DNA of 64,000 bases, taken from positions 42,737,956 to 42,801,955 of the forward strand of contig NC_035161.2 of assembly GCF_001659605.2 (NCBI RefSeq). The letters run 5' to 3'. The notes beneath the pieces were generated by a model. It saw only the letters and a program-made list of their open reading frames with translations, searched no databases and was not told where the DNA came from. The position numbers were made by a program, and so were the translations under genes. Below, piece by piece: positions 25,230 to 36,345 of this stretch (position 1 is the stretch's first letter; the number at the start of each line of letters is the position of its first letter). The DNA comes from Manihot esculenta (Eukaryota > Streptophyta > Magnoliopsida > Malpighiales > Euphorbiaceae).

Positions 25230-26700
25230 CATACAAAGAAGGAGGGCATACCCCATTTAAAGTCAAATATAAAATTAGCCACCCTAACAATCATATGAGC
25301 AATTTGATTCGCTAATTTTTTAATAAAACGACAAGAAACTAAAATACAACTTTTGAAGAAGAGCCTTACAATTATTTATGACCAAACCAAAATAAGAAGA
25401 AAGACTATCAAATGAATGAATAACCATAATCACTGCCTGACAATTAGTTTCAATGCACAAAGGAAAGAAATTTTTTACCCAGTTCAAAGCCTCTCGAAAG
25501 CACAATGCTTCTCCAAGTTGAGGATCAGTCATACCTGGAATGACCATTAACTTTCCTGCACAACAAAGGCCATTAGCATCTCTCACAATCATGCCCAAAC
25601 TGATAATCGCTGGATTTCTCCACCCCAGTCAAGGGTCAGGACCACGGCAATAGCCCATCATCCGAAGGCCCACACACCACCTGCACAAAACAGGCCTGGC
25701 TCGTCCAAACCTTAAGGTCGGGCTCCACCTGGATTTCTCATCCAGGTCGGCCCGGCCTGCCCAACCTCCCATATAGGTCCCCTTTTGGGCTCGGTTCTCA
25801 TCTCATCTCTCGGCCCAGCCCAGAACTAGGAAGGAGTTCAGCCCCTTCGCCTTGTGGGACCATCCGCATGCACACCCGGGGAGAATCAGGGGCTGTTATG
25901 CATGGGACAGAGATCTGATTCCATCGCACGTTCTTATCAACGTAGCAGGGACAGGTGGACCAATGATACACGTCCTGTCGACACGTCACTAGTAGACAAA
26001 AGGAAACATATAAAAGGAGAAATGCTCTCCTCTAGGTCTAAGTTTTTTCCAGTTTTACAGAACCCATTATAAAACCCTATTTTCTGGATCTCAGATCATC
26101 ACAAACCATAAGAGCCATTGGTTAATGTAGCCATATCAACATTACACTTAAAAGAGCCAAAGATTGGTTTTTACCAAGATACTATCGCTGCTGCAGATAT
26201 TGAACCAGATTGTAGTCTACCACTGCTAACCTTAGCCATTTTCCAATCCTGCAAAACTGACTCTGCCCGGCTAGGAATCATCGCCAGCTGAGATTGTTTA
26301 TTTTGCCATACTAGCTCATTTCGAAAACACCACAGGCTCCAACACAGCATGACAACCTCCTCATTATGAACCATAGAAGACTGATTAAGCAAAGAAGACA
26401 ACCAGTTAGTACCAGTTGCTTCTGGATTCTAGCCAACCAAAGACAATAGCCAACATGAACGAGCAAAAGAACAATTATATAACACATGAAATGCAGACTC
26501 CTCAACAGTGGCGCAAACTGGACAAGTCAGATCAAGCTCAACATGACGTCTGAGCAAATTACTCTTACAAGGCAAAACCTCACGAAGAACTCGCCATAAA
26601 AATATTTGAACTTTGGGAGAAACATCCAGCTTCCAGATTTTATCATGTGGATAATTATCTACTACAAACTCCACATCTGATGCTTCCACCACCATTCAAT
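25230..26700 (-). pseudogene. LINE zf-RVT and RNase H region, interrupted
   Basis: Minus-strand fragments show the zf-RVT-like block (26695 down; IWKLDVSPKVQIFLWRVLRE, then CPVC and FHVLYNCSFARSCW). An RNase H domain begins FKCNVDMATLTN near 26150, resumes beyond the inserted repeat as ISLGMIVRDANG (25598 down), and continues in another frame to about 25230 (ANQIAHMIVRVAN). These are the usual C-terminal domains of plant LINE ORF2. Stops and frame changes make it non-functional. Confidence 0.8.
25611..26101 (-). repeat. 0.5-kb LTR-like repeat inside LINE RNase H
   Basis: GC-richer sequence splits the RNase H reading between CNVDMATLTN and ISLGMIVRDA. Its minus strand starts TGATGATCTGAGATCC and ends near AAATCCA, so it has TG...CA ends like an LTR, and it contains a TATAAAAGG-like box (around 26010 on the plus strand). 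About 240 bp match the copy at 50489-50727 in the opposite orientation. I found no clear target duplication. Confidence 0.6.
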
Positions 26701-27877
26701 AACCCTCCTTTACCTTGTAAATACCCGCTCGATTGTTAGTTCATAGCCAACCATCTTCATAACTTGTCAATGATAAAGGAATTTGTAATTTAAATTTGCA
26801 TCATCTGAAAAATGACTATGAATAAAATCCACATCCCATGTTTGATTAACTAATAAATCAGAAACTTACAACAAATTCAAATCCTCTTGAAAATCATATT
26901 CAACATATGGATTGGCCTCATCAAACAATCATGGGTCCTTCCAAATACTTATGGAACTGCCATCTTTCACCTTTTTTCAACAACCAGTACGCAAAATCAA
27001 ACGAGATGCATAAATGCTTCTCCAGATTTGAGAACAATTTGGTTTTATTTTCACTCCCAAAAAATCTGAACTAGCGAAATACTTATCCTTTAGAACTCTA
27101 GCAGCTAAAGAATGAGGACTCTTTAAAATTCTCTACCTTTGTTTTGCCAAAAGAGCCTTATTAAAATTGTGCAAATCTCGGTAAACTAAACCACCATACG
27201 ATTTAGGAGTAGCCAACCTCTTCCATTTCATCCATCGTAAACCTCCATCCCTAGTATCGCCATTAGCCTAAAAAAATTCGTTCATCAGAATCTTAATATC
27301 TTTACAAATTTCAATTGGTAAAAGGAATAAAGGCATTATATAATCAGGCAAAGTCTGGGCCACCATACGCAATAAAACATATTTACCAGCCTTCAATAGC
27401 AATTTTACCTTCCATCTCTGGAAACGTTTTGATACCTTCTCAACAACATGTTGAAAAACTGCTCTTTTATCATTGCCTATAATAGACGGCTTGCCTAAAT
27501 AGTTTTCCTAGTTTCCTATCTCCTAACCACCAAGACTTTGACAAATCAACTCCCGCCTATCAAAAGGCATATTTGGAGAAAAAGAAACACTAGATTTCAT
27601 AAAGTTAATTTACTGACTAGAGACTAACTCATACTTTTGTAAACAAGACTTCAAAATAGCAACTTCATGCATATTAGCTCGATTAAAGAAAAGGGCGTCA
27701 TCTGCAAAAAATAAATGGGATACAGGTACAACTTGTCTAGTAACACTAGCTCCATGAATCTGGCCCCGACTCTGAAATTTTTGCAAAATGGCCGGCAAAC
27801 CTTCTGCACAAATGATGAATAGATAACAAGACAATGGATCTCCTTGTCGTAAACCACGCTAAGGAAATAGAGGGCCA
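26701..27877 (-). pseudogene. LINE reverse transcriptase, C-terminal half
   Basis: On the minus strand the piece resumes right after the inserted LTRs with RGLRQGDPLSCYLF (near 27860). It carries the catalytic loop FFADDALFF (about 27700) and then the thumb and linker region, for example YIMPLFLLPI and GGLVYRDLHNFNKALLAKQR, broken by stops. The N-terminal half of the same enzyme is at 30857-31768, so the insertion fell inside the RT palm. Confidence 0.85.
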
Positions 27878-28690
27878 AATTCTATAAGGAAACCCAGATA
27901 TTACTGCAATCCAAAATTATGCAGCGAAAAGAAAAATCTCTTTTTTCTCTTTGAGGATCTAAGTACTTCGTTTAATTCAAAAAGAAGGATAAGAGACTAA
28001 CTTTTTAGATTTGACGAAAAGAGACTATTTCAGACTGATGGTGCTCCTTTTGAAACGAACACTCTTAATGGTATCCACACGAACATTTCCGTCTAGAATG
28101 CTAGCTCTCTCAACGGATGAATTAACTATGTGCTCCCCAATTTGCACCCCAGAAAAACGATCACCGAAAACCTTGCTCCCGTAATTCAAAAAAGGTTTTT
28201 TATTTGTTTTTCTCAGCCTTTTCGTTTTTCCACACTTTTTTTTGTTTGTCCACACTTCTTTTCGTAAAAGAATTGTGTTTATAACCAACTATCACAATCT
28301 CGCAGATACTAATATATCTATGTGATAAATTCTTTTCAAAAGAAAACGAAAAATCTTTTATCTGTAACAGTGACAAATAGACTGCAGATCTTTTAAATAT
28401 TATTATCTTATAATAACAAATAATTAATATTAATAATAATAATATCTTTATTTTATTAATTATACTAATGGACTCTTAGCCCATTAATATGACATAGCAC
28501 ATCAATGACGTTCTCTTGTGTGTGACCCAATAGACTCATATTAATTGGTAATAGACCCAGTTCCGCAGGGCCCATAAATCATAAGTTGCATCTAATAAGC
28601 CATTATGACTGCTCAATTAATATAAGGATCGATAGTCCGATAAAGTCTAAAAACAGAACATGTATTAATCCCTTTATCACATGATATATC

Positions 28691-30206
28691 TATTGGGAAA
28701 TTCCGAGATTATTGCAATCCAAATTGCACAGCGAAAAATAAAAATCTCGGACTTCCTTTTCCCAGAATTCGAGTGCTTCGTTTATTTCATAAGAAGGATG
28801 TGAGACTAACCTGTTAATCTCGTCGAGAAGATACAATGGCGGACTGATGGTGCTGCTTTTTCAAACGAACACCCTCCAAGGCAGGGAGAGACCAAGCGAC
28901 GACCATTCTCCTGAGAGCATTTGAAGTATATTAAATCCCTTCACCCCCACGGATCGAACCCGCGACCTGGCTCTGATACCATTGAGCCGTAAGGCCTAAG
29001 GCGCTTACCACCAGACCAAAAGCTTAAGCTGTTAGTCGAGGCGCTACTTTAATCTTAAGACACTCCATTCATTCCCAAGGCAGGGAGAGACCAAGCGACG
29101 GCCATTCGCCTGGGGGCATTTGAAGTATATTAAATAGTAAGTTAAATAAAATTATTAAAGAGCATAAGTTTGAAAATCTAAAAGAAGAATATCTTAATTA
29201 TATTAACCAAGATAAAGGAGAAATAGGATTTTTTGAGTGGTTTAAATTATATAAAATGAAATTAATAACACTTATTATTATTAATTATATTAATAATTAA
29301 TAATAATAACACTTTATTATTATTAATTATATAAAAGCCCATTAATATGTCATAGCACATCAACAACGTTCTTTTGTGTATGACCTATTAGGCTCACATT
29401 AATTGACAATAGGTCCAGTCCCATAAGACCCATAAGTCATAAGTGGCCTCTAGCAATACATTATGACTACCCAACTAATATAAGGATCAATAGTCTGATA
29501 AAGTCTAATAAATAGAATATGAATTAATCCCTTTGTCACACGATATCTAGTTTGAACATAAGTCATGGTCAATGTTAAACTTATAATGTTCAAACTTATG
29601 ATTTCTCGATCTCTAAGTAGACTGATAAGATCAAATGATATTGATCACACTATCAATTAATTTGAGCACGGCCATACATTTCTCAGTCTCACTTATCGAG
29701 GGGCTCAGAAGATATCTCTCTCAGAGAGAGGGACAAATCCTATCTTGATTGTTCATTATCTTCTACATAATTTCTATCATGCTCAATCATAACCTTTATG
29801 ATTGTCCGATGAAAGACAATGTTTGGTTATGTCAAAACATAATAGTCTTTATGTTGAAAACTATGACAATCTCAAGTCAAATGATTAAGACATAACTACT
29901 TTGAGATTCACTTATGACAATAACTCATATAGTGGTCTCAGTGCAGGTCCATCCAATACTTTGTTCTCTAACAAGTATCTATGATTATTGAATTATATCA
30001 ACATATACATAATCATCTCATGATTATCAATCAATGATCATACCAATTATATTTTATTATTATCAACATAATAATAAATAACCAGGGATGATAATCATTA
30101 TTATGTAACATGCAAACAAATAATAATGATAAAAATCTCTTTTATTAATAACCAAAATGACATACAAAAATATCCAAGATAATGGCTTAGGAAATATACA
30201 CTAACA
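28691..30206 (-). mobile_element. Solo LTR G2 nested inside G1
   Basis: G2 is a second copy of the same LTR family in the same orientation. It starts TGTTAGTGTATATTTCC (30206) and ends TTTCCCAATA (28691), again TG...TA. The duplication ATATC lies at 28686-28690 and 30207-30211. The two LTRs can be matched along most of their length, for example 29545-30206 with 30207-30851, which gives the appearance of a 650-bp tandem repeat. G2 is the younger of the two. Confidence 0.75.
28877..29138 (-). repeat. tRNA-like / primer-site-like block with 60-bp direct repeats
   Basis: Two direct repeats of about 60 bp (28877-28937 and 29077-29138, containing GGCAGGGAGAGACCAAGCGA) flank a block whose minus strand reads TGGTGGTAAGCGCC..., then TGGTATCAGAGCC, then GGTTCGATCC. 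The last matches a Pol III B box, and the middle matches the initiator-tRNA primer site used by LTR elements. It could be a tRNA-derived SINE or a miniature LTR element (TRIM). A functional tRNA is unlikely because no full cloverleaf forms by eye. Confidence 0.4.
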
Positions 30207-30856
30207 ATATCTAGTTTGAATATAAGTCATAGTTAATGTCAAACTTGTAATGTTTAAACTTATGATTTCTCGATCTCTAAGTAGACTGATAAAACCAAAT
30301 AATATTGATCATATTATCAATGTATTTGAGTATGGTCATGTATTTTTCAGTCTCACTTATTGAGGGGCCTAGAAGATATCTCTCTTAAAGAGAATGACAA
30401 ATTCTATCTTGATTGTTCAATATCATCTACATAATTTCTATTATGTTCAATAATAACTTTTATGATTATCCGATTAAAGACAATGTTTGGTTATGTCAAA
30501 ACATAACAATCTTTATATTGGAAACTATGACAATCTCAAGTCAAAGGATTAAAATATAACTATCTTGATATCACTATATGGGTTATTTGACAATAACTCA
30601 TATAGTGATTTCAATGTGGGTCTATCTAATACTTTGTTCTCTAACAAGTATCTATGATTATTGATTTATATCAATATACACATAATCATACTAGTCATAT
30701 TTTATTATTATCATCATAATAATAATTAGGGATGTTAATCATTATTATGTAATATGCAAATAAATAATAATGATAATAAAATCTCTTTATTAATAAATAA
30801 CATGACATACAAAAATGTTCAAAATAATGGCATAGGGTAAATGCACTAACAAATTC

Positions 30857-32007
30857 CTCATTACGACACACAAAAAATAAGAAATTCACCAAACAATCTT
30901 CATAATTTTTGAAATCCATCTATCTGCAAAACCTAACCTCTCCATCATCGAAGCCAAAAAACCCCATTCAATCCGATCATATGCTTTGCTCATGTCAGTT
31001 TTAAGAGTCATCCAGCATCTATTATTGTGAGTTCTGGATTTAAGAGTGTGAAATAACTCATAGGCCACAATAATGTTATCTGTAATAAGTCAATTAGGAA
31101 TGAATGTGCTTTGAATATAAAAAATAATATTAGGCAAAATAACTTTTAACTGGTTGGCTAAAGCTTTGCAAACAATCATATCAACAATATTACTCAATGA
31201 AATAGGCCTCAAATGTACCACAATCGTAGGTACAGTTTTTTTCGGAATTAAAATCACATTAGTATGATTATTACCTGGCATATCAACTCCATTATTTAAA
31301 CAATCCAAACAAGCAGCAATGACATCACTCCCAACCACATCCCAATAAAGCTGAAAGAAACCAGGATTAAAACCATCTAGCCCAGGAGATTTGTCTAGAT
31401 GTATTGGAAAAATTGCCTTCCATATTTCCTCAGCTGTAAATGGTTCCAAGAGATAATTATTGTGCACTTCAAAAACCTTAGCACTAACCAAATTCAAAAT
31501 CACAGAAAAATTACCCTGACAAGAAGTGAACAGATTCCTATAAAAATCCATAATTAGCTGTGCCAAGCCAGAATCCCAATCCACCCATATACTATTCTCA
31601 TTCTTTAAGCAAGACACAATTTTTTTTTTATTCCTATTAAAAGCCATGACATGAAAAAATTTAGAATTTGCATCTCCCTCCGCTAACCAATGTTGTTTTG
31701 ACCGTTGCTTCGAGTAACGCTCCTTTTGTAGCAGAAGATTACTATATTGGTCCTTAATCGTTTGCAAAAATTAGGATCAACTACTGGTTGTCGTCGTAAA
31801 AAAGACAAATGCCTTTTAATAGAATCAAGCTAATCTCTGAAATCCTTATAATGATTGCAAACCCAATCATGTAAAAAATTTGAGCGGTTTTTAATTCGAT
31901 CAGCCACCATAATACCTTGAGCTCGTTGCCAACCCGAAGTGACAATCTCCCTACAATCCACTTCTAAACTCCAGGCATTTTCAAACTGAAATCGTTTTTG
32001 CACATAA
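30857..32007 (-). pseudogene. LINE endonuclease end and reverse transcriptase N-terminal half
   Basis: From 32007 downward the minus strand reads FQFENAWSLEVDCREIV and then the long frame 31767-31090, with QHWLAEGDANSKFFH, the DKSPGLDGFNPGFFQ block and ILIPKK...LRPISLSN. These are RT fingers/palm motifs of plant LINEs. It continues as TLKTDMSKAYDRIEW (RT motif with catalytic Asp) to about 30890, where G1 interrupts it. One stop lies between 31090 and 31068 and others upstream. Confidence 0.88.
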
Positions 32008-33385
32008 TGTAACGACCCCAAAATGAACCGTCACCGGCGCTAGGATTCAGGTCGGCTTAAGGCTGCCAGAACCCGTAGCAAGCCTGCTATACTCTCTGTG
32101 TACCTGTAAAACTCATACATGATCATACATTTTTGTGAAAATTAAAACTCTTTTCTGTACCAAGGCTTAACCTGTGCATGCACTATCTCTGTACTCTGTA
32201 CTCATGTACTCTGTACTCTGTACTCTGTACCCCTGACTAGAGCTTACTCTAGATGGGTTAACTCATACCTGTTAAGCCTGGTTTTCACATACAGGAAAAC
32301 ATATACATATACAGATCATGTACAAAACATACATCACTAAGTCAAGCACATTTCTAACTTTATACACAACTATTACATCTCTTTCATATTACATGTCCAC
32401 TCTAAGCTATTACAAATCTCTTTACTCTTCCTGTACTCTGCTGAACTGTCCCTGTACACTGTACACTGAACCTGCAAAACTGGGGTTAAGGGAGTGGGAT
32501 GAGCTCTATAGCCCAGTGAGTAGAACAGTAAAACATCTCAGTAAAATATGATCTCATGGAATGCACCATAGCACAGACAAGCCACATCAAGAGTAAACCT
32601 GTCACCACATAGTCCCAGTAACTCTGTGCCAGGGCGTAGAATCGAGCACTTGGTCTTCCTGTCATATATGTATATGTGTATATAACACCTCTGTACTTAC
32701 CATTGCCAGGGCGTAGTCAAAGGCTCCTGGACTTTACTATATATCTGCCAGGGTGTAGTCAAAGGCTCCTGGACTTCTCTATACCTGCCAGGGCGTAGTC
32801 AAAGGCTCCTGGACTTCCTGTCTGAGACTATTGGATCATTCAGCATTTACCCACATAATCAAATAACGATGCAATGCAACATATTCGTGGATACTAATGC
32901 ATTCAACCTATGGCATAATCATGATGCATGAGATATGCTAAAACATTACATTGTGCAAGTAAAAGAGTTAAGTTTAGTTCCACTCACCTCGGGCTAACTG
33001 GACTGACTCTGCAGGCTCTGGAGCAGAACTCACTGCTGCTCTCTTTGGTTCCTCTGGTCTGTACCTATACAGATAGACTGAAATGAGGGACCAAACTAGC
33101 TTAGGACCAACTCTATTAAACTCCCCAAAAATCCCCTTACACTCACTCTAACATCCATGCAAAGCATGCAAAAGAAAGCTGGACAGAACACTTTCGGCGG
33201 CAGGTTCGGTGGCCGAAAGTCCTCTCCAGAGACGAAACTCAAGCACCTTCGGCGGCCGAACTTCCACTTTCGACAGCCGAACCCTTTCGGAGGCAAGTTT
33301 CGGAGGCCACAAGGCACTCCAGAGATGAAAGTCTCTAACCTTTGGCGGCACCTTCGGCGGCCGAATCCCCCAAGCAGAGCCGAAC
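32008..33385 (-). repeat. 3' LTR of element B, distal part
   Basis: On the minus strand this is the downstream part of B's 3' LTR, including the conserved end block with GCTTGCTACGGGT and CCTTAAGCC. The rest of the LTR is at 40629-41529. Together they give about 2.28 kb. It contains TACTCTG short repeats near 32185-32230 and several GGCCGCCGAA-type motifs near 33180-33380. Confidence 0.85.
32700..32818. repeat. Tandem repeat in LTR B, three copies
   Basis: Three copies of a unit that starts TGCCAGGGCGTAGTCAAAGG and ends CTCCTGGACTT, separated by short TATAT-like spacers. The position corresponds to where the other LTRs in this window carry their own, different tandem repeats. Confidence 0.85.
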
Positions 33386-35848
33386 TGTAATACCCGGCTC
33401 GTTCAGGCATCGGAATTCTTACCGTCCGGTGGAATGTCAGATGTCGGACCCTTTGGTAAGGGTTAAGCAAGGGTTTAACAAAGGTTTTCTAAAAGGTTTT
33501 AAGTGTTTTGATGATTTTAACATAAGAGGAAATGAGTTTTGACGAGAAACGGTCAAGGAGGTCAAATGCAGGTTCGGCCGCCGAAGGTCAAGTTCGGCCG
33601 CCGAAGGTGGCATGGTTTTGGCTTCCGAAGGTCATGTTCGGCTTCCGAACGTTGCATGGTTTTGCCTGCATGTTTGGCCGCCGAATGTGGTTGACCAAGC
33701 CAACCATAAAAGGGGCCTTAGGTCGGTTGAGGAGTAGAGTTTTCTTCCTCTTCTCACCCAAGGTGAGCTCATGTTCTCCTTGACGTGATTTTATGGTTTT
33801 TAGAAGTTCTTCCATGATTTTTAATAAGTTTTATCCTTGTTTTGAAGAGTTGTGAGCTTTGAGCAAGGTTTTAGAGGTTGAAGCTTGTGAAGCTTGGTTC
33901 TCCACGTTGTGAAGTTGAGGTCACACCAACTGTAGAGGTAAGGGTTGATCTCTATGTTGTATAGTGTTTTAAGCAAGTTTTCTGAAGGGAAAAGGGGTAG
34001 ATATGCATGTGTTGCATGGTTGTGCATGGGAGGGTTTTATGGACCCTTTATGCACTATGTGTGTATATGTGGTTATGTGTTAGAGTTTAGGGTGTTTTAA
34101 GCTCTTTTCGAGGTTTATGCATGGTTTTAAGAAGTGGTATGCATGTTAAGTGGGTTAGGAAGGCTTAGGGAGGTGTGTTGGTGCATGATCTGGGTTCTGG
34201 ATGAACTCAGGTTCGGCCGCCGAAAGGAGTTTCGGCCGCCGAACCCCTTAAGGAGGTAGTTTCGGCTGCCTAACCTTGCTTCCGGAAGTTGGACTTTCGG
34301 ATCTGTCATGCACATTCGGCCGCCGAAGGTGCCGCCGAACCTACCCGAGTTTCGTCTCTGGAGGAGACATTCGGCCGCCGAAGGTGCCGCCGAAGGTGCT
34401 CTGTTTTGCCTTCCTTTGCATGTTTTCCATGCATGCTTATGAAGTTTTAGAGGGGTTTAAAAGAGATGTTTCAGAGTTATGTTAGAGTTGTTTGGCACCT
34501 CATGTGAGTCTACCTATGTAGGATCGGACCTGAGGAGAGGTGTTTAGCTCCAGTGTTAGAGATAGCCCAGAGTTAGCTGAGCAGAGGCTTCAGGTGAGTA
34601 GAACTAACTATGCATGTTTTAAAGTTAATGTTTAAAGATAATGCCAGTATGAGCATGAGACACGCATCATGGATGCCATGTAATACCAGGTTGTATTGCA
34701 TTAGAGATCACGAGAATGTTGCATTGCATTGCATTATTATTGTTGACAGGGATGGACCAAGGCGACTCCAGTAGCCCGCGACCTGTTATGCCTAGATAAG
34801 ACCTTTGAGAGCTTCGCAGTAGAAGCCGGGCACTAGAGCATGTAGTGCTTTTGAGAGCTCCTCAGGGAGCCGGGCACCGACAGAGGGAGTTCTGGAGTCA
34901 TGTCTAATCCGAGATGTGATATGTTTGTGCTGTGATGCATTTCATGAGAGCATGTAAATGAATGAATAAACTGTTTTTATAGTTTCTACTCACTGGGCTT
35001 TATAGCTCACCCCATTCCCCTAACCCCAGTGTTACAGGGCCAAAGTGTGATCAGAGTGAGCTATCAGAAAGCAAAGATGATAAAGTAAGGAGAAGTGAAG
35101 AAGTTATGTAACAGCATAGTATGGCTTGATATGTAGGCATGTATAAGTATGTGACGAGTTGGTGTATATGTAATGTAATAGTTCAAGAGATGTTATGTTA
35201 TCTTATGTATGCTTGTATAGTATAGTAGTGGACATGATGTATATATAGGATCTGATATGATGATGTAGATAAAGGATCTGATATGATGATGTATGTACAG
35301 AGTTAATGAAAAGCTAGAGGATGGAAAGTATAGTATGTGCTTTGCCCAGTGTATGCTGCTGAATCCCTAGTGTCTGCATGTGTCCTGTTTTCCGTTTCTT
35401 GATGAGAAATGTGTCAAGCTAGGCTTAACATATGCTGTGTTTCTAAAACTCCAGTGATCAGGGAAGAAAGGGTATAAAATCCCTTGACCCATCTGAGAGG
35501 GAAGAAAGGGTAAATCCCTTGACCCAGAACAGACTTCAAGACTAACCTGTGATATGCTGACCCTGAGAGAGTGGGTTCTATGTTTTCAGACATAGTGCAT
35601 AGAGGTTGAGTGTGGTAGTAGATCACTGGTGTCGGCCTTGAAGGCTGTGATTTTAAGGTTAAGCCTGGTAGGTTTACAGAAAATGTTTTCAAAGCTAGTG
35701 TTTAGTTGGCTCATGTATGGGATTGAGCAGGTACCCAGAGTTCAGTAGCAGGCTTGCTACGGGTCTAGGCGGCCTTAAGCCGATCTGGATCCTAGCGCCG
35801 AGCAGTTTGGAGCCGTTACAGAGGGGTATCGGTGTCCGGGCTGTTACA
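33386..35848 (+). repeat. 5' LTR of element A
   Basis: 2,463 bp. It contains seven GGCCGCCGAA motifs, a TATA-like ATAAAAG at 33706-33712, a GT splice donor at 33763 (CAAGGTGAGC), and a private tandem repeat at about 34803-34890 (TTGAGAGCT... GCCGGGCAC twice). Reading it against the 3' LTR I count seven substitutions and no length change. Confidence 0.92.
33706..33712 (+). promoter_or_regulatory. TATA-like box in LTR A
   Basis: ATAAAAG lies 320 bases into the LTR and is matched by TATAAAAG at the same place in the solo LTR (57499) and LTR E (61020). Transcription from here would make U3 only about 350 bases and leave about 2.1 kb for R plus U5. Confidence 0.55.
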
Positions 35849-35850
35849 GA

Positions 35851-35862
35851 TGGTATCAGAGC
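35851..35862 (+). other. Primer-binding site of element A
   Basis: TGGTATCAGAGC starts 2 bases after the LTR end. It is complementary to the 3' end of plant initiator methionine tRNA, the standard primer of Ty3 elements. Confidence 0.9.
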
Positions 35863-36345
35863 ATAGGGCCTCTTGAGTACGGTGTTGAGTACGGTGTCAT
35901 GAGCAAAGATGCTCAGGGATGAGCAGTATCTCACATCGGAAAGAGGTTTGTGTCTTTAGGAGGGCAAGCACAATAAGAAAGATCGAGAGAAAGATCATGT
36001 CCACTAGGATAGGCTGAGGAGTCATGTCTTGCTTGATGATGTGCGATGCCATGTTTGATGCATGTGCATGTCTGTTGGTATGATGGCTGTTGACTGATCC
36101 CTTAGTCCTCGCTATGCCTATGTTATGATATAAGATGAGTTGAGAGACCAGGTATGGCCTTTGGCACAGTTGGTCATGACATGTTATGCTAGATTGAGGG
36201 CTTTTGGTGACAGGATCATCCATGAGATATATGTTTTAGAGTTCATGTGTTTGCTACATGGATCCTAGGTTCCTGTGTTTTGTGTTTTGTTCACATGATG
36301 TGAAGCTGATGTGTGCCTGTGTGCCTGTTGTGTTTCAGAAGAGTG

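Larger units (their letters stand above)
27883..30851 (-). mobile_element. Solo LTR G1 in the LINE, split by G2
   Basis: Read on the minus strand, G1 starts TGTTAGTGCATTTACCC (30851) and ends GGTTTCCTTATA (27883), so the ends are TG...TA. The 5 bp AATTC flank it on both sides (27878-27882 and 30852-30856, plus strand). Without G2 it is about 1.45 kb. It holds no coding domain and looks like a solo LTR left by recombination. Confidence 0.75.

Noticed and set aside
28930..29030. Possible tRNA gene
   Set aside because: Only a B-box-like and a primer-site-like word are present; I cannot form acceptor and anticodon stems, and the block sits inside a solo LTR.
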